A stretch of 7,439 nt of DNA from Anaerolineales bacterium (GTDB lineage Bacteria > Chloroflexota > Anaerolineae > Anaerolineales > UBA4823), in the NCBI GenBank assembly GCA_026415275.1, contig JAOAHK010000116.1, forward strand, positions 1 to 7,439, in the 5' to 3' direction. Below are positions 1 to 6,016 of this stretch, one piece after another; positions within the stretch are counted from its first letter, which is position 1, and each line of letters begins with the position of its first letter. A model generated the notes under the pieces. It ran no database searches, was not told the origin of the DNA, and was given only the letters and a program-made list of their open reading frames with translations. Made by a program: the position numbers and the translations under genes.

Positions 1-194
1 AGGTCATGCACCCTGCCTTGACAGTCTCCATTGATGCTTCCTTACAAGAAGCAGCCAATAAAATGATTGAGAGTCACTATCATCGTTTGGTGGTAATTGA
101 CCCCGAAGACCCTGATTCGATGCCGCTTGGGGTGATCTCGTCGTTTGACATCGTCGGACTAATGGCACATCCGAATTCAGTGTGGCAAAAATAG
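1..194 (+). CDS. CBS-domain protein, C-terminal part (5' truncated)
   Basis: The reading frame is open from the first base to a TAG at 192-194, so this is the end of a gene that starts before the window. The Met codon at 6-8 is most likely internal. About 63 residues are visible. They read as the second half of a CBS domain: a V-MHPALTVSIDASLQEAA stretch, then a helix (NKMIESHYHRLVVID) and the closing strand-helix PLGVISSFDIV. CBS modules usually occur in pairs and bind adenosyl ligands such as AMP, ATP or SAM to regulate a protein. Nothing of a partner domain is visible, so the role of the whole protein is unknown. The next gene starts 66 bases downstream on the same strand, so co-transcription with the dehydrogenase/ETF block is possible. 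The domain call is secure; the function is not. Confidence 0.8.
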   Translation, partial: VMHPALTVSIDASLQEAANKMIESHYHRLVVIDPEDPDSMPLGVISSFDIVGLMAHPNSVWQK

Positions 195-201
195 TGAATC
201 T

Positions 202-230
202 GAGACCAGTTCCGTTCTAGGGCTGGTCTC
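202..230 (+). other. Hairpin after the CBS gene
   Basis: GAGACCAG at 202-209 pairs perfectly with CTGGTCTC at 223-230 across a 13-base loop. Only two T follow, so it is a poor intrinsic terminator. It could be a weak terminator, an mRNA-stabilising stem or a processing site between the CBS gene and the dehydrogenase. No convincing promoter is visible between it and the start at 261. Confidence 0.45.
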
Positions 231-260
231 TTGAACCCTTAATAGAAAAAGGAGAGTCTT

Positions 261-2699
261 ATGGCAGATTTACCCTCCCATGCTCAAGTAGTAATTATCG
301 GTGGAGGTGTTGGGGGATGCAGCATCGCTTATCACCTGACCAAGATGGGGTGGAAAGATGTGGTCATCGTGGAGCGCCATGAGTTGACCGCTGGCTCTAC
401 TTGGCACTCCGCTGGTCTGGTTGGTCAATTGCGTTCAGATGCCAATCTAACGCGTATGATGTTTTATAGCACGGACTTATATCGCCAACTCAAGGACGAA
501 ACCGGAGTAGATCCCGAATGGCATGAGGTCGGTGGTATCCGCCTTGCTTCTTCTCCCGAGAGAATGGAAGACCTCAAGCGATTGGTCGGGATGGCGCGCT
601 CCTTCGGAATGGAGATGGAGCTGATTAGCCCCCAAGAAGCCAAAAAGATGTTCCCTCTTATGAGCACCGAGGGAGTTCTTGGGGCTGCGTATACCCCGAC
701 CGATGGGATTATCGATCCTTCCGGTTTGACCCAAGCACTAGCGGCCGGCGCGAAAATGCGCGGTGCTCAAATTTTCCAGAACACAAACGTTGAAGCCATC
801 AAGCTCAAAAACGGGCGTGTTGACGAAGTAGTAACAGATAAAGGCTCAATCAAAACGGAGATTGTGGTCAATGCTGCCGGGCAATGGGGTGGTGAGGTGG
901 GCAAGATGGTAGGCCTATTCCTGCCAGTTGTGCCAATGGCTCACCTTTACATTGTGACCAAACCGATCCCGGGAGTTGAGCAAAATATGCCAACCTTGCG
1001 AGACCCTGATCTGTTGGTTTACTGGCGTCGTGAAACCGGTGGGCTGGTCACCGGCGGCTATGAGCGCGATCCGATGCCTTTTGGTCTCAACGGCATACCC
1101 AAGGATTTCAAGTATCAACTGTTGCCATTTGATATGGATCGCTTCACGCCTTTGATGGAAAATTCTATCAAGCGTGTACCAGCGATAGAGACTGCGGAAA
1201 TCAAGATGTACTATAATGGACCTGAGGGATTCACACCAGATGGTGAGTTCTTGCTTGGTCCTACTGCGGTCAAGGGCTTTTGGGTGGCTTGCGCTTTTTG
1301 TGCGCACGGGTTAGCTGGCGCAGGTGGTATTGGGAAAGTGATGGCCGAGTGGATTATTGACGGTCAACCCGAATATGACGTCTGGCGCTTGGATGTGCGC
1401 CGCTTTGGTTCAAATTACGCCAGCATGAACTACACGGTTACTCGCACCCTCGAAACCTACACCCAATACTACGACATTCATTATCCAGGCGAAGAGCGGA
1501 TGAGCGGACGTCCGCTGCGTCTCTCGCCAACGTATTATCGTCTGCGAGATCTAGGAGCTGTCTTTGGCGAAAAGACCGGTTGGGAACGCCCGAATTGGTT
1601 TAAGCCACATGAAGCGCTTGCTCGCCACGGACACGAGCCAAAGGGTTGGGCGCATCACAATTGGTCACGCGCCATTGGGTACGAACACCTGAAGACACGC
1701 GAGATTGCTGGCTTGTTCGATGAGACCTCATTCAACAAATTTGAAATTCGCGGTCCGGGTGCCTTGAAGTTTTTGCAGTACCTGTGCGCAAATGACATCG
1801 ATAAACCTGTGGGCACGATCATTTATACCCAAATGCTAAACAAGCGTGGTGGCATTGAGTGTGATTTTACCGTAACCCGCATCGCTGAAGATCGCTTTTG
1901 GATCATCACCGGTACTGCCTTTGGGGAACATGATCTGTCCTGGATCCGCATGAACATGCCCGAAGATGGTTCGGTGAGCGTTGAGGATATCACCTCCGCC
2001 TACGCTTGTATTGGTTTGTGGGGTCCCAAAGCCCGCGAGATTTTGCAGAAGGTGACAACTGATGATGTCTCAAATGAAACGTTCCCCTACATGACAACGA
2101 AGAAGATCTCTGTCGGGGATGTCCCCTGCCAGGCAATGCGAGTCACCTACGTGGGCGAGCTTGGATGGGAGTTCTATTGCCCGATGGAATATGGTCAGCG
2201 ATTATGGGATGTGTTGTGGGAAGCTGGACGTCCTTTCGGGATGGTTCCGGCTGGTTACAAGGCAATCGACAGCCTGCGCTTAGAAAAAGGCTACCGCTAT
2301 TGGGCAAGCGAAACGACCCCAGACTATACCCCTTATGAAGCGGGGCTTGGATTTGCAGTAAAGTTGGACAAAGGAGATTTCCTCGGGCGCGATGCGCTGA
2401 TCAAGCAAAAAGAAGAAGGGCTGAAACGCAAATTATGCTGCATCGTTTTGGATGATGACCGCACCATCGCTTTAGGAAAAGAGCCAATTCGCCCTGAAGG
2501 GAAAGATCAGATCATCGGTTGGGTGTCCTCCGGTGGCTATGGCTACTCGGTGAAGAAGAGCATAGTTTACGCATATTTACCAATCGAATATACCAAAATT
2601 GGCACTCGCTTGGCGATTGAATTCTTTGGCGAGATCGTCGGCGCAGAAGTGGTCAAAGAACCTTTGTGGGATCCGAAGGGCGAGCGCATTCGCTGCTAG
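261..2699 (+). CDS. Dimethylglycine/sarcosine dehydrogenase family flavoprotein with GcvT-like folate domain
   Basis: This 812-residue protein has the layout of dimethylglycine and sarcosine dehydrogenases, which oxidise an N-methyl group, pass the formaldehyde-level carbon to tetrahydrofolate and reduce ETF. Residues ~8-370 form the DAO-type FAD domain, with the dinucleotide motif GGGVGG at 14-19 and the ribose-binding Glu at 38. The TWHSAGL motif places His49 where the mammalian enzymes attach FAD covalently. Residues ~375-450 match the linking FAO_M domain, ending in GWERPNWF (440-447). Residues ~465-800 are an aminomethyltransferase (GcvT) fold, with GG-x3-D (Asp535, the expected folate-contacting acid), GELGWEFY (632-639) and RLEKGYRYW (673-681). 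No signal peptide is seen, so it is probably cytosolic. The ATG follows AAAGGAGAG with 6-base spacing. Length is normal for the family. The exact substrate (dimethylglycine, sarcosine or another N-methyl amine) cannot be told from sequence. The downstream etfBA genes support electron transfer to ETF. Confidence 0.9.
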   Translation: MADLPSHAQVVIIGGGVGGCSIAYHLTKMGWKDVVIVERHELTAGSTWHSAGLVGQLRSDANLTRMMFYSTDLYRQLKDETGVDPEWHEVGGIRLASSPERMEDLKRLVGMARSFGMEMELISPQEAKKMFPLMSTEGVLGAAYTPTDGIIDPSGLTQALAAGAKMRGAQIFQNTNVEAIKLKNGRVDEVVTDKGSIKTEIVVNAAGQWGGEVGKMVGLFLPVVPMAHLYIVTKPIPGVEQNMPTLRDPDLLVYWRRETGGLVTGGYERDPMPFGLNGIPKDFKYQLLPFDMDRFTPLMENSIKRVPAIETAEIKMYYNGPEGFTPDGEFLLGPTAVKGFWVACAFCAHGLAGAGGIGKVMAEWIIDGQPEYDVWRLDVRRFGSNYASMNYTVTRTLETYTQYYDIHYPGEERMSGRPLRLSPTYYRLRDLGAVFGEKTGWERPNWFKPHEALARHGHEPKGWAHHNWSRAIGYEHLKTREIAGLFDETSFNKFEIRGPGALKFLQYLCANDIDKPVGTIIYTQMLNKRGGIECDFTVTRIAEDRFWIITGTAFGEHDLSWIRMNMPEDGSVSVEDITSAYACIGLWGPKAREILQKVTTDDVSNETFPYMTTKKISVGDVPCQAMRVTYVGELGWEFYCPMEYGQRLWDVLWEAGRPFGMVPAGYKAIDSLRLEKGYRYWASETTPDYTPYEAGLGFAVKLDKGDFLGRDALIKQKEEGLKRKLCCIVLDDDRTIALGKEPIRPEGKDQIIGWVSSGGYGYSVKKSIVYAYLPIEYTKIGTRLAIEFFGEIVGAEVVKEPLWDPKGERIRC

Positions 2700-2718
2700 T
2701 TCACGCAATGGGATGGAG

Positions 2719-2751
2719 GGGAGCGGGAAGCTAAAATCTCGCTCCCATTTT
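2719..2751 (+). terminator. Hairpin between dehydrogenase and etfB, possible leaky terminator
   Basis: GGGAGCGGGA (2719-2728) pairs with TCTCGCTCCC (2737-2746), ten pairs including one G-T, with an eight-base A-rich loop. It is followed by A and four T (2748-2751). The stem is strong but the T-tract is short. It may partly terminate transcription and so set the ratio of dehydrogenase to ETF, or it may stabilise the 3' end of the upstream message. No clear promoter is seen after it, so etfBA probably depends on read-through. Confidence 0.5.
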
Positions 2752-2786
2752 GGGTAAAAAACAGGAGATCGGAAAGGAGGTAAAAG

Positions 2787-3581
2787 TTGAATATCGTTGT
2801 TTGTATTAAACAAGTGCCGGATACGGCAGCGAAATTGCAAGTGGTCGACTCTCATGTTACTTGGGGGGATTCACCACTGATTGTCAATCCTTGGGATGAA
2901 TATGCTTACGAAGAAGCCTTATTACTCAAGGAAAAGTTCGGCGGAAAAGCCACTGCCATCACGATGGGTCCAGAGAGCGCAGTTGAAGCTCTGAAGACCT
3001 GCCTCGCTGTTGGCTGTGATGAAGCCTATCTGATCACAGATCCCGCGCTTAAGGGTTCGGATGCCTCAGCGACTGCTTTCACTCTAGCGAAAGCAGTACA
3101 AAAACTTGGGGATGTCGATATTGTCTTGTTAGGAAAACAAGCTATCGATGGAGATACAGGCTTAACTGCTGCAATGCTTGGTCGTCATTTGGGATGGACG
3201 GTACTAACCCAGGTAATCAAAATCCACGAGATCGATCCGAATGCCAAAACGATTAAAGTGGAGCGTTTTATGGAAGAAGGGCGCCAGGTCTGTACAGCAA
3301 AGTTGCCGGCAGTGGTCAGTGTGATCAAAGGGATAAATGAACCACGCTATCCTTCTTTCATGGGTATTCGCAAAGCATCCAAGGCAACAATCCCAAGTTG
3401 GAATGTAGGCGATTTGGGTATTGATGCGGCACGGGTTGGCGCAAGCGGTGCTTTTGTCGCCTGGCCAGAAATCTATCCGATGCCGGTTAAGGAAACCAAA
3501 GTCGAGTGGATTGAAGGCAGCAGCCCGCAAGAGATTGCGGCAAAACTTGCCGATAAATTGATTGCTGAGAAAGTGATTTAG
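2787..3581 (+). CDS. etfB: Electron transfer flavoprotein, beta subunit
   Basis: EtfB pairs with EtfA to form a soluble heterodimeric flavoprotein that collects electrons from dehydrogenases, here most likely the flavoprotein encoded just upstream. The 264-residue product has the family's normal length. Hallmarks are the N-terminal strand and nucleotide loop MNIVVCIKQVPD (1-12), VNPWDEYAYEEALLLKE, the nucleotide-binding stretch GKQAIDGDTG (116-125), and the late LPAVVSV...NEPRYPSFMGIRKA segment. The start is TTG at 2787. It is chosen because AAAGGAGGT lies 6 bases upstream and translation from it begins exactly at the conserved EtfB N-terminus. The DGDT form of the binding loop resembles clostridial-type EtfB more than mitochondrial EtfB, which has DDD-type residues there. 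The gene is 13 bases upstream of etfA and clearly co-transcribed. Confidence 0.95.
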   Translation: MNIVVCIKQVPDTAAKLQVVDSHVTWGDSPLIVNPWDEYAYEEALLLKEKFGGKATAITMGPESAVEALKTCLAVGCDEAYLITDPALKGSDASATAFTLAKAVQKLGDVDIVLLGKQAIDGDTGLTAAMLGRHLGWTVLTQVIKIHEIDPNAKTIKVERFMEEGRQVCTAKLPAVVSVIKGINEPRYPSFMGIRKASKATIPSWNVGDLGIDAARVGASGAFVAWPEIYPMPVKETKVEWIEGSSPQEIAAKLADKLIAEKVI

Positions 3582-3594
3582 AGAGGGTAGGAAA

Positions 3595-4581
3595 ATGGCG
3601 AATCAAGTTTGGGTGTACATCGATCAATTTAAGGGGCAGGCAACCCCCTCAGCTTGGGAAGCGGTGAGTGCAGCAAAAACTGTGGCAGAGAAGTTGGGGA
3701 GCGGAATCACAGCTTTGGTGATCGGAAGCGGCGTAGAGGGACTTGCCCAACAAGCTTTTGATTGTGGTGTGGATGAGGTTTTTGTCTGCGAAGATGCGAG
3801 TTTACAAGATTTTCGCGTTGAAGCCTATGCAGCCGTGTTTGCCAAGGTCTTAGGAGAGGCACGTCCAAAAATTGTGATCGGCACTGCGAGCACACGCGTG
3901 CGCGATTTATTTGCTTATGCCTCGATCGACCTTGAGAGCGGTGTCATTGTGGATGCGACCGGGCTGGAAGTAAAAGATGGGGGCGTGGTAGTTACTCGTC
4001 CAGTGTACGCAGGCAAATTGCTTTGCAACGAAGTAGCAAAGAAGGGTCAACCCCTTTTGGTTAGTGTGCGAGTACGGGCATTTCCCCCACCTCAGAGCGG
4101 CGCAGGCAAGAGTGGTAATGTGACCAAAGTATCACCGGTAATGAGCGAAGATCAGTTGCCAACGAAGGTCTTGGATTATGTGGTTGAAGAAGGAGAGGTT
4201 TCGGTAGATGGCGCAGCAATTATTGTATCAGGTGGACGGGGGGTAAATGGGCCAGAAGGGTTTGAGCCCCTGAGAGCATTGGCAAAAGTTCTAGGCGCAG
4301 CCGTTGGCGCAAGCCGGGCTGCGGTGGATGCTGGGTGGATCCCATACTCCCATCAAGTTGGGCAAACCGGGAAGGTGGTTTCTCCTGATCTATATATTGC
4401 CTGCGGTATCTCGGGCGCAGTGCAGCACCAGGCGGGCATGCGGACTTCCAAAGTCATTGTGGCAATCAATAAAGATAAGGATGCGCCGATCTTTAATCTT
4501 GCCAAATATGGGGTTGTGGGTGATTTATTCGAGATTGTGCCTGCGCTAACGGAGGAATTCAGGAAGCGGTTGGGCAAATAA
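3595..4581 (+). CDS. etfA: Electron transfer flavoprotein, alpha subunit
   Basis: EtfA carries the redox FAD of the ETF heterodimer. The 328-residue product has an N-terminal Rossmann-like ETF domain (~1-190) and a C-terminal FAD domain (~200-325). The FAD domain shows SGGRGV (212-217), [16 protein letters not shown], the QVGQTGK loop (254-260), [13 protein letters not shown] (around 266-278) and the closing [23 protein letters not shown]. These are the standard FAD-contacting stretches of the family. One detail differs: the usual ADYG near the C-terminus reads AKYG. The ATG has a purine-rich AGAGGG/AGGA site just upstream, and etfB ends 13 bases before it. A clear terminator follows the stop codon, so this is the last gene of the dehydrogenase/ETF operon. 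The ETF would deliver electrons to an acceptor not encoded in this window; no ETF:quinone oxidoreductase is visible. Confidence 0.96.
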   Translation: MANQVWVYIDQFKGQATPSAWEAVSAAKTVAEKLGSGITALVIGSGVEGLAQQAFDCGVDEVFVCEDASLQDFRVEAYAAVFAKVLGEARPKIVIGTASTRVRDLFAYASIDLESGVIVDATGLEVKDGGVVVTRPVYAGKLLCNEVAKKGQPLLVSVRVRAFPPPQSGAGKSGNVTKVSPVMSEDQLPTKVLDYVVEEGEVSVDGAAIIVSGGRGVNGPEGFEPLRALAKVLGAAVGASRAAVDAGWIPYSHQVGQTGKVVSPDLYIACGISGAVQHQAGMRTSKVIVAINKDKDAPIFNLAKYGVVGDLFEIVPALTEEFRKRLGK

Positions 4582-4607
4582 AATAAACGCAATCGATTCT
4601 AAAGTTT

Positions 4608-4648
4608 AGCCTGTGAGGTGCTGTCATATCTCACAGGCTTTTTATTTT
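4608..4648 (+). terminator. Intrinsic terminator after etfA
   Basis: AGCCTGTGAG (4608-4617) pairs perfectly over ten bases with CTCACAGGCT (4630-4639), followed by a T-rich run to 4648. It lies 27 bases after the etfA stop and closes the operon. A 10-bp palindrome, GACAATTGTC, follows at 4651-4660; its role is unknown. Confidence 0.92.
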
Positions 4649-4664
4649 ATGACAATTGTCGTAG

Positions 4665-4720
4665 TGTTAATATATGTTAACGCTATTGAAAAACAATTAA
4701 CGTTGTGCTATATTAACATC
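4665..4720 (+). promoter_or_regulatory. Sigma70-type promoter of the stress-protein gene, set in TTAA repeats
   Basis: TTGAAA (4686-4691) and TATATT (4709-4714) are separated by exactly 17 bases, and TGC directly before the -10 makes it an extended -10. Transcription would start near 4721. The promoter is surrounded by related boxes. TGTTAATATA (4665-4674) is an exact inverted copy of TATATTAACA (4709-4718), which covers the -10. A second TGTTAA lies at 4675-4680, ten bases after the first. TTAACG occurs at 4677-4682 and 4697-4702, 20 bases apart. Spacing near whole helical turns suggests a protein binding site, but the protein is unknown. There is no match to a regulator consensus I can name. 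Confidence 0.72.
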
Positions 4721-4867
4721 AGAAACTAATGCCAGGCCCACAAGGACCTGGCAGCAAAAATCGAACGACATACCCCTTGTGCGCCTGGCTTGCTGCCATC
4801 TGATCCGTGAAACGGACGGGATGGTCAAAATGTAAGCAGGCGTTTTTTGTTCCGTAGGAGGTGCGTA
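4721..4867 (+). promoter_or_regulatory. Structured 5' leader with mutually exclusive stems
   Basis: The stretch between the predicted transcription start and the first start codon holds no gene but many complementary segments. Segment 1 (4731-4745) pairs with segment 3 (4775-4789) at 14 of 15 positions. The first part of segment 1, GCCAGG (4731-4736), can instead pair with CCTGGC (4747-4752). TGGCAGCAA (4749-4757) pairs perfectly with TTGCTGCCA (4790-4798). CCATC (4796-4800) with GATGG (4820-4824) encloses a TCCGT-GAA-ACGGA hairpin (4804-4816). CGCCTG (4782-4787) can pair with CAGGCG (4837-4842), which sits directly before six T (4843-4848). ACGGA (4812-4816) can alternatively pair with TCCGT at 4851-4855, touching the ribosome binding site. 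This looks like an attenuator or riboswitch-type leader. I do not recognise it as a known riboswitch class, and the pairings were found by eye without energy calculation. Confidence 0.5.
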
Positions 4868-5827
4868 ATGTCCAGCGGAAAAATGACAAAAAGGAGTAGT
4901 GATATGACCATAGAATATTATGTTCCCCAACCAATCCGAAGGGTCACCTTGCGACCCTACCGAAAATACTTTAGCGTGTTGCTTGCCGATGATGGTTCTC
5001 CGGATGTTTTAGCAGCCATTGATCTCCTCGTAGACTTACCTCTCGATTGCTGCACAGTCACAGCTCTGTCGGTAATCAGCCAGCGCGAAGCGAATGGGAC
5101 TGCCTTACGAGAAGCATGCCTTGAACAAACTCGACAACGCCTTGAGCAAGCTGAAATTTGTGCTCGCACAATGTTAAGGGGAGGATCTCCGCCAGAAGTA
5201 ATTTTACAAGTAGCGGAGGAGCTTTCTCCCCATTTGGTTGTCTTGGGCGCCACGGGCTTGAACCATGTTTTTGGAGTTCTGTTGGGAGGAGTTGCTGAGA
5301 AAGTGGTCGAGCAAATTCGGTTGCCTGTGTTGATTTACCGGCAACCCTATCGCGGTCTAAGAAAGATCGGTTTCTTCACAGATGGCTCTTCCCAAGCAGA
5401 GTATGCTGCGGAGTACCTTGGCAAGTTTCCTCTCCCAGATGAGGCAGAAATCCATGTCGTTCACGTGGTGCCACCCCTTGTTATGCAACCTATTGATTTG
5501 GAAGTGTTGCAAAATCCCAAGATCGATGGAAATGGAAAAGGAAAATTACTTTCAATCCAAGACGCGGACGAAATTCTCCGTCGAGCCACCTTGATCCTAC
5601 AAAGACATGAATTACCCACCCGAGCTGTATTGTTGGAAGGGGAACCGGGCGAACAAATTCGCGATTATGTTGAAAAAGAGGCGATTGACCTTGTGGTTCT
5701 GGGCGCTAGTGGGCTAAGCAGAAGACATCAATGGCAATTGGGTTCTTTGCCGCGCAAGCTTTTACATTATTGCCCTTGCCCAACTTTGATAGTCAAAGAG
5801 CCAGTGGAATTGGTGCATAAGAATTAG
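4868..5827 (+). CDS. Tandem universal stress protein (two UspA domains)
   Basis: The 319-residue product has two UspA-fold domains in one chain (about 35-155 and 160-315). UspA-type proteins are small cytosolic nucleotide-binding or stress-linked proteins with varied and often unknown roles. The second domain keeps the full ATP-type motif G-2x-G-9x-G-S (G279, G282, G292, S293), preceded by DLVVLGASG. The first has G127, G130 and G140 but Gly141 where Ser/Thr is usual. The candidate adenine-site acids lie in LLADDGSP and FFTDGSS at the start of each domain. Two in-frame ATGs have good ribosome binding sites: 4868 (TAGGAGGT) and 4904 (AAGGAGT). The later start gives 307 residues and loses no domain. 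The gene has its own promoter, leader and terminator, so it is a single-gene unit. Confidence 0.9.
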   Translation: MSSGKMTKRSSDMTIEYYVPQPIRRVTLRPYRKYFSVLLADDGSPDVLAAIDLLVDLPLDCCTVTALSVISQREANGTALREACLEQTRQRLEQAEICARTMLRGGSPPEVILQVAEELSPHLVVLGATGLNHVFGVLLGGVAEKVVEQIRLPVLIYRQPYRGLRKIGFFTDGSSQAEYAAEYLGKFPLPDEAEIHVVHVVPPLVMQPIDLEVLQNPKIDGNGKGKLLSIQDADEILRRATLILQRHELPTRAVLLEGEPGEQIRDYVEKEAIDLVVLGASGLSRRHQWQLGSLPRKLLHYCPCPTLIVKEPVELVHKN

Positions 5828-5854
5828 CCAAGCGAAATCGTTTTAGAGAAAATG

Positions 5855-5896
5855 ACCGTAGAGGTAGCCCACAAGGGTGTCTCTACGGTTGTTTTT
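5855..5896 (+). terminator. Intrinsic terminator after the stress-protein gene
   Basis: ACCGTAGAG (5855-5863) pairs perfectly with CTCTACGGT (5881-5889). An inner GCCC/GGGT stem closes an ACAA loop, and TGTTTTT follows to 5896. It begins 28 bases after the stop codon. Confidence 0.9.
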
Positions 5897-5954
5897 CATG
5901 CGTATGAGGCAAATTATCTTTCCTCTCGAAAAACGCAAATATAAAAATTTTAAC

Positions 5955-5983
5955 TTGACATTTTATCTAGCTGACTGTAAAAT
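5955..5983 (+). promoter_or_regulatory. Near-consensus sigma70-type promoter of the GntR gene
   Basis: TTGACA (5955-5960) is a perfect -35. It is followed by a 17-base spacer and TAAAAT (5978-5983) as the -10. Upstream, 5936-5954 is A/T-rich, like an UP element. Transcription would start near 5990, giving a leader of only about 27 bases before the TTG start. Such a strong unregulated promoter would be unusual for a regulator gene; the overlapping dyad explains how it can be held down. Confidence 0.88.
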
Positions 5984-6013
5984 ATAGACGTCTATACGTC
6001 TATATTTTACAGT
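5974..6013 (+). promoter_or_regulatory. 40-bp dyad, probable GntR/HutC-type operator
   Basis: Bases 5974-5990 are the exact inverse complement of 5997-6013 (17 of 17). In the six-base centre two more base pairs match, so 19 of 20 positions are symmetric. The axis falls in the middle of GTCTATAC (5990-5997), which fits the GT-N-TA-N-AC core known for HutC-subfamily GntR regulators. The direct repeat ACGTCTATACGTCTATA lies at 5988-6004. The left arm covers the -10 box and the expected transcription start, so binding there would block transcription. Only the right half would be transcribed, so an RNA hairpin role is unlikely. Autoregulation by the gene starting at 6017 is an inference. Confidence 0.82.
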
Positions 6014-6016
6014 AGT

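Noticed and set aside
464..1307. Minus-strand open frames inside the dehydrogenase gene
   Set aside because: They lie wholly within a clearly coding + strand gene, have no ribosome binding sites and no recognisable domains.
4304..4549. Second + strand frame inside etfA
   Set aside because: It overlaps the conserved FAD domain of etfA in another frame, with no start signal of its own.
4731..4752. Cobalamin-box-like GCCAGG...ACCTGGC in the leader
   Set aside because: The resemblance is limited to a short hairpin; the other conserved parts of a cobalamin riboswitch are absent.
4847..4867. TTG at 4847 as the start of the stress-protein gene
   Set aside because: It would place the strong TAGGAGGT site inside the gene and has no ribosome binding site itself; ATG 4868 or 4904 fit far better.
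4697..4934. Minus-strand open frames across the stress-protein leader
   Set aside because: Sequence is low-complexity shadow of the leader and gene start; no ribosome binding site or domain. The complementarity there is better explained as RNA structure.
5974..6013. The long dyad as a terminator, transposon end or divergent promoter
   Set aside because: Only its right half would be transcribed from the mapped promoter boxes, no transposase or target duplication is nearby, and the minus-strand -10-like copy lacks a -35.
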